The notes under the pieces were generated by a model, which searched no databases, was not told the DNA's origin, and was given only the letters and a program-made list of their open reading frames with translations. A program made the translations under genes and the position numbers. From Vitrella brassicaformis (lineage: Eukaryota > Sar > Vitrellaceae): a stretch of DNA of 64,000 nt. Location of the stretch: NCBI GenBank assembly GCA_001179505.1, contig CDMY01000781.1:203451-267450 (forward strand), written 5' to 3'. Shown one piece after another: positions 57,851-64,000 of the stretch (the stretch's first letter is position 1; each line of letters opens with the position of its first letter).

Positions 57851-58205
57851 AAATGGCATAGCGTGGCGAGAAATGGTTTGGCTGGAGAGACTATGTGAAT
57901 GGATGGATGGATGGATGGGTGGCGTCTGTAGAGGGGGAAGAAGAGACACTTTCGTTTCGACTGAATGCACTGATTGGATGTGATGACGCCAAGCAAGTGC
58001 CGATCTCATGGATGGATCCAGCCATGCCATCCATCCATCCATCCACACAATTTGACAAAGTCAGATAGCTTTTCGTCACAAAATGGATGAACAAGTCAGT
58101 CAGTCAGTCAGTCACACACACACAGTCAGTCATTAATCCAATCGGCCACAACGACACAGCACAATGGCCCACATCACATGACCAAAGCCGCTGCCATCTT
58201 GCCCA
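57851..58205. other. Convergent spacer with CATC/CAGT repeats
   Basis: Tetramer runs lie at about 57899-57917, 58028-58043 and 58096-58113. No gene was seen. Confidence 0.6.
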
Positions 58206-59657
58206 TCACATCCACGACGATGTGCCACGCTGCTGGGGCGCCAGATCCTCGCGATCCGACATGGGCGCATCCAACTGCACACACACACAGCGCCACGTAG
58301 TCACGATGCTGCCTGGGGGCTGGTTGCCGGTAGCCGGTTTCCTCACCTGCTCATCGTACTCGGGCGACAGCTTCAGCAGCTGCGCCATGGCCTCACGCGT
58401 GGCTTTCCGTACCTCCTCCATCGTACGGCCCTGAACACGCCAACAGATCGATCGACGGTCGTTCCATTGTATCCTCCCTCCGTTGTCCTCCTCACTTTGC
58501 ATGAGATGGGGTCGCCGAATGCAGCGTAGCACGTGCCCGGCCCCATCAGCAGACTGAACGGCCGCCACAGCCGAGGCGTGCAATGCACAACTGCACCCAG
58601 GCAACAGGGCGGACAGCGAGTGGTGTGTGCGTCATTCATGTCTTCCCACTCACTCACTCATGGGTTGTATGTCGGTCTCGGAGTCGACGCAGTATTTGAA
58701 GAAGCCGTTCTTGAAAGGCTGCAGGCGGCCAGTGCGGGACCGGGTGCCCTCGGGATAGGCCAGCACGGCAATCCCCTTGGAGACCACCTCATCCACACGC
58801 TCAAACATCTTCCGGGTCGTCCCTGGCATCGTGCCCCAGCCACCTACGCCCCACCAGACACAACACAACACACGTTCTCCTTGAGCCGTGTCTGGTGCCG
58901 CCTCCCTCCGTGTTGTCCGTACCTTTGTCCTTTGTGAAGTAGATGGGAATGTCGCCGGTGAGTGCGAGTTGCCAGCCGAGCACTGGGATGTTGAGCAGGC
59001 CCGACTTGAAGACGAACATGGCCGTGTAGGGTGCGATGGCGGCGTTGCAGATCCAGGGGTCCACCCCCGATAGGTGGTTGCTGAGGATGATGCGGCCTCG
59101 CTCGCCGGGCGGAGGCGGCACGTACCGCCGCACGACCTTCAGGTGCCAGAAGGGGTTGAACCACACACACACTGCATCGCATCCACCACACACGAAAACG
59201 GAACGACGTGAGCACCCCGACCTCTGCTCGTGTTTGTTGTGTCTCCACAGACTCACTTGCGAGAGGCAGTTTCAGCGAAGCGCTCATCAACTGCCCAACA
59301 CAATGAGAGAGGGAAACGCCGCACACACGTGTATACTCTATTGTCTTGATGCTCTGTGCCCATCCCACGACGCACCTGCATCTTGGTCACGGGAAAGAAG
59401 GCCAAGATTGGTGCGCCGATGGTCCCAATGAGCAGCTGTATAACGAGAGAGATGACGCCTCCCAGCAAAAAGAACGAGAAGTTCCATACTGTAATGAGGA
59501 CATCGAGAGGCGAGATCTGCAGCCGCTTGGACGGGCCCGAGGCAGCTGTGCTGCTGTCCTCAGCGGTATCTCTCGAGTCGGCTTTTAGTGAGCCGTTCAT
59601 TGTGTCTGCCTCTCCTTCCTTTGGTGGAACACGCCGCCTGATGTCTGTGGATCCCAT
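58206..59657 (-). CDS. 1-acyl-sn-glycerol-3-phosphate acyltransferase (PlsC/LPAAT)
   Basis: Seven exons (59376-59657, 59257-59290, 58923-59171, 58658-58843, 58496-58590, 58347-58430, 58206-58274) give 332 aa. A hydrophobic segment near residues 50-90 (FSFFLLGGVISLVIQLLIGT) precedes the acyltransferase domain. The catalytic motif is NHLSGVDPW (NHX4D). The binding motif is AYPEGTRSRTG, and MPGTTRKMFERVDEVVSKG lies between. This enzyme class makes phosphatidic acid from lysophosphatidic acid at ER or plastid membranes. No clear plastid leader is present, so ER is more likely. An AGCTCGCA copy at 59694-59701 lies upstream but in the opposite orientation. Confidence 0.9.
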
Positions 59658-59877
59658 AGCTCCGTTCGCTTTCTCTCTTCTCCGTCAACTCTAAGCTCGC
59701 AGGGGGGCTTGCGGATCGCTGGGGCACTCCGTTCGTTCGCACAGATCTCCCTATGTGTCCGTTCAGGCATACATGTGTCGCATCGATGCTGCTTGTCCAT
59801 TGACATGAATGCATCATCTAGTCACCTACAGGCAGACAACCGCCCATGCCGTCTCTCTCATCCATCCATCCATCGGT

Positions 59878-62534
<2,657 letters not shown>

Positions 62535-62670
62535 GATGATTGCCTGCGGAGATCAGGAGATCAGATCCATGGATGCAGGGTGCATGATATGCAATACGTG
62601 GATGGCTGTGTTGCGAGGATGCAGGATCTGCTCACCAAGGCAGGCTGCTCACCCACGAGTGTTGCTTTGT

Positions 62671-62678
62671 AGCTCGCA
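62671..62678 (+). promoter_or_regulatory. AGCTCGCA motif upstream of the small multi-TM ORF
   Basis: It lies 60 bp before the ATG at 62739, in sense orientation. It is the main support for transcription starting here. Confidence 0.4.
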
Positions 62679-62738
62679 TTCTCGACGGTCGACCTCTCTC
62701 TGCGCTTGCCCCCTTAAGTTGCTGCAGATATCGGAACC

Positions 62739-63159
62739 ATGCTTACGTCAATCTGGCTCATCAACGATGGCATCGCTGTGTACTTCACTCTGGGGATAGT
62801 GGACTTCCTCCGAGACTTCATCTACCGCTGCATCGTGCTTGTCGAGACGGGCGTGTGGTCTGTGAGGCCCTTTTCCTGACTTCCTGTACGCACACAAGCA
62901 AACTGAGGCGGCTCATCTCACACGTCTCTCTCCTCTCGTGTCCTTTCACCCAACAGTCGCGGCTGAGTGGCTCTCTTCTGTCCCCCACGAGTGCACGATG
63001 GTCCTCTTTGGTGGCGAAGTCATCTGGTTGATGTTCGTCCTCAACGTCTTCACTTATGCCGCATTGCCGTTCATGATGGTCCTCGCGGGACTTGACGATT
63101 TCTTGACGTCGATACACATGGACCTCATGGTTCTGGACCTCTGGGATCTGCGCACATGA
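62739..63159 (+). CDS. Small multi-TM protein, splice uncertain
   Basis: The ATG at 62739 follows AGCTCGCA at 62671-62678. The first open stretch starts MLTSIWLINDGIAVYFTLG and continues hydrophobic (IVDFLRDFIYRCIVLVE). A second hydrophobic stretch to the stop at 63157-63159 reads TMVLFGGEVIWLMFVLNVF, then TYAALPFMMVLAGLDDF. A GTGAGG donor near 62860 and an AG before TGGCTC near 62968 would join them in frame, but the acceptor is poor. If unspliced, the first part is a 46-aa ORF. No family was recognised. Confidence 0.35.
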
Positions 63160-63272
63160 GCCCTGACGCGAACGCAGCGGGTACGTCCGGCAACGACAAC
63201 ACGCACGGATGAGAGCCCATCGATTCATCCCCGAGCCGAGTCGTCCATCCCCCTGGACATAAGAGAAAACCA

Positions 63273-64000
63273 TGTTGGTCGATCTCATCAACGCTGCCTT
63301 CGCTGTCTGGCACTTCACCCCCTCTCCAAGTGGTCTTCCTTGAATTGCTTCGTCTCGCTGTCCTTCACGTTATCATCACACCTATGGGCTCCCTTTCAGC
63401 AGTTGGCTCTTTGGATCCCTTTCCGCCAGAGGGATTCCTTTTCGGGCTTGCGGTTGCCTGGCTTCGCGTCAACGACCCATCAAGACGAGGGTGCGGCAGA
63501 TATCTGATTTTCTGGGGCCGTTTGTGAAGCTCAGCCACCTGCCTCCCCGCTCTTCCCACTTCCCCCATATCCCCCATCTATATCTATCGCGCCCTGCTGC
63601 AACACACACAAACAGCATGCTCGTGGATCCCATCTACGGCATGATCGACTACGTCCTGTCGGTGATCGACGTGTCCGTTGTGATGTTTGAGAGTGAGAGG
63701 TGGGGCTACAGCCCCTTCTACAGTGCTGCTCACTGACTTGCTTCCGGTTACGCTCCCGTCGCACCTGCTGGCCCTCTGTCGAGAGTTGGCCTTCGCCCCT
63801 TCTATGGACCATGGTTTTCCGCCGGATGGATTTCTTTTCGGGCTTGCGGTAGCCTTCAACATCGTGGGCTAGACCTCAATCTGTTGCCTGGTTCTTCAGC
63901 ATCTTCGCCTGGCCCCCCGTCAACGACCCGTCAAGACGAGGGCTGGAAAGAGATCGGAGTATCTTTGGCGTTTTGTGAAGCTCAGCCCACCAAACCGACG
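63273..64000 (+). other. Tiny hydrophobic ORFs and duplicated segment at window edge
   Basis: Short ORFs start at 63273 (MLVDLINAAFAVWHF) and at about 63618 (MLVDPIYGMIDYVLSVIDVS, 39 aa), sharing the start MLVD with MLTS at 62739. A segment at about 63415-63540 recurs, with an insertion, at about 63810-63990. Both copies encode FPP(E/D)GFLFGLAVA on the plus strand, then share GTCAACGACCC.TCAAGACG and TTTGTGAAGCTCAGCC. The coding strand is not settled. The unit probably continues beyond the window. Confidence 0.35.

Overview
The window is nuclear DNA from an intron-dense protist. Almost every gene is split into short exons by 45-140 bp GT-AG introns, with a few GC-AG introns. The non-coding DNA is full of CAGA, CATC, GT and GA microsatellites. 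Several features point to a photosynthetic alveolate. Two genes carry red-plastid-style N-terminal leaders, one with Phe immediately after the predicted signal-peptide cleavage site. There are multi-AP2-domain proteins of the apicomplexan/chromerid kind, an epsilon-tubulin, and Cys-rich or glycine-2 acylation N-termini. A chromerid such as Vitrella brassicaformis fits best; this is inference and no database search was run.

Layout, left to right. A truncated hybrid-cluster protein (-) sits head-to-head with a possible PH-fold protein (+, to 2.5 kb). A small one-TM protein (-) is head-to-head with a 1101-aa ARM/LamG-like protein (+, 3.5-7.6 kb). Then come an ACTR10/Arp10-like dynactin subunit (8.1-10.5 kb), a lipase maturation factor (10.9-13.6 kb), a plastid-type Trp/Tyr permease (-) head-to-head with a 4-TM protein (+, 14.7-17.6 kb), and an unknown protein (18.1-19.2 kb). 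Next are a repeat-built AP2 protein (-, 19.6-22.1 kb), a VAMP7-like R-SNARE (-) head-to-head with a cyclic-nucleotide-binding-fold protein (+, 22.7-27.3 kb), and an unknown 822-aa protein (-, 27.7-30.7 kb). These are followed by a 47-aa myristoylation-type small ORF and a second AP2 protein (+, 31.5-33.0 kb), paralogous to and inverted relative to the first. Epsilon-tubulin (-) is head-to-head with a TEX9-like protein (+, 33.3-38.6 kb). About 3 kb of microsatellite-rich DNA follows. Then come a 93-aa putative mitochondrial protein (-) head-to-head with an acidic Cys-cluster protein (+, 41.6-42.8 kb), a very large coiled-coil protein (-, 43.1-49.9 kb), a plastid-type NAD(P)-binding protein (-) head-to-head with a PPR-like protein (+, 50.3-53.8 kb), an intronless unknown gene (-) head-to-head with an ABHD17-like hydrolase (+, 54.4-57.9 kb), an LPA acyltransferase (-), RUVBL2 (-), and a right-edge cluster of tiny hydrophobic ORFs with a duplicated segment.

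Most genes occur as divergent pairs whose start codons are only 34-350 bp apart. The 8-mer AGCTCGCA recurs shortly upstream of many starts, so compact bidirectional promoters appear to be the main organising principle. The most suggestive functional pair is epsilon-tubulin with the TEX9-like gene, both linked to centrioles/flagella. Exon models were built by hand from frame continuity, splice dinucleotides and recognised family motifs. Where a protein length is given, the summed exon lengths keep one open frame.
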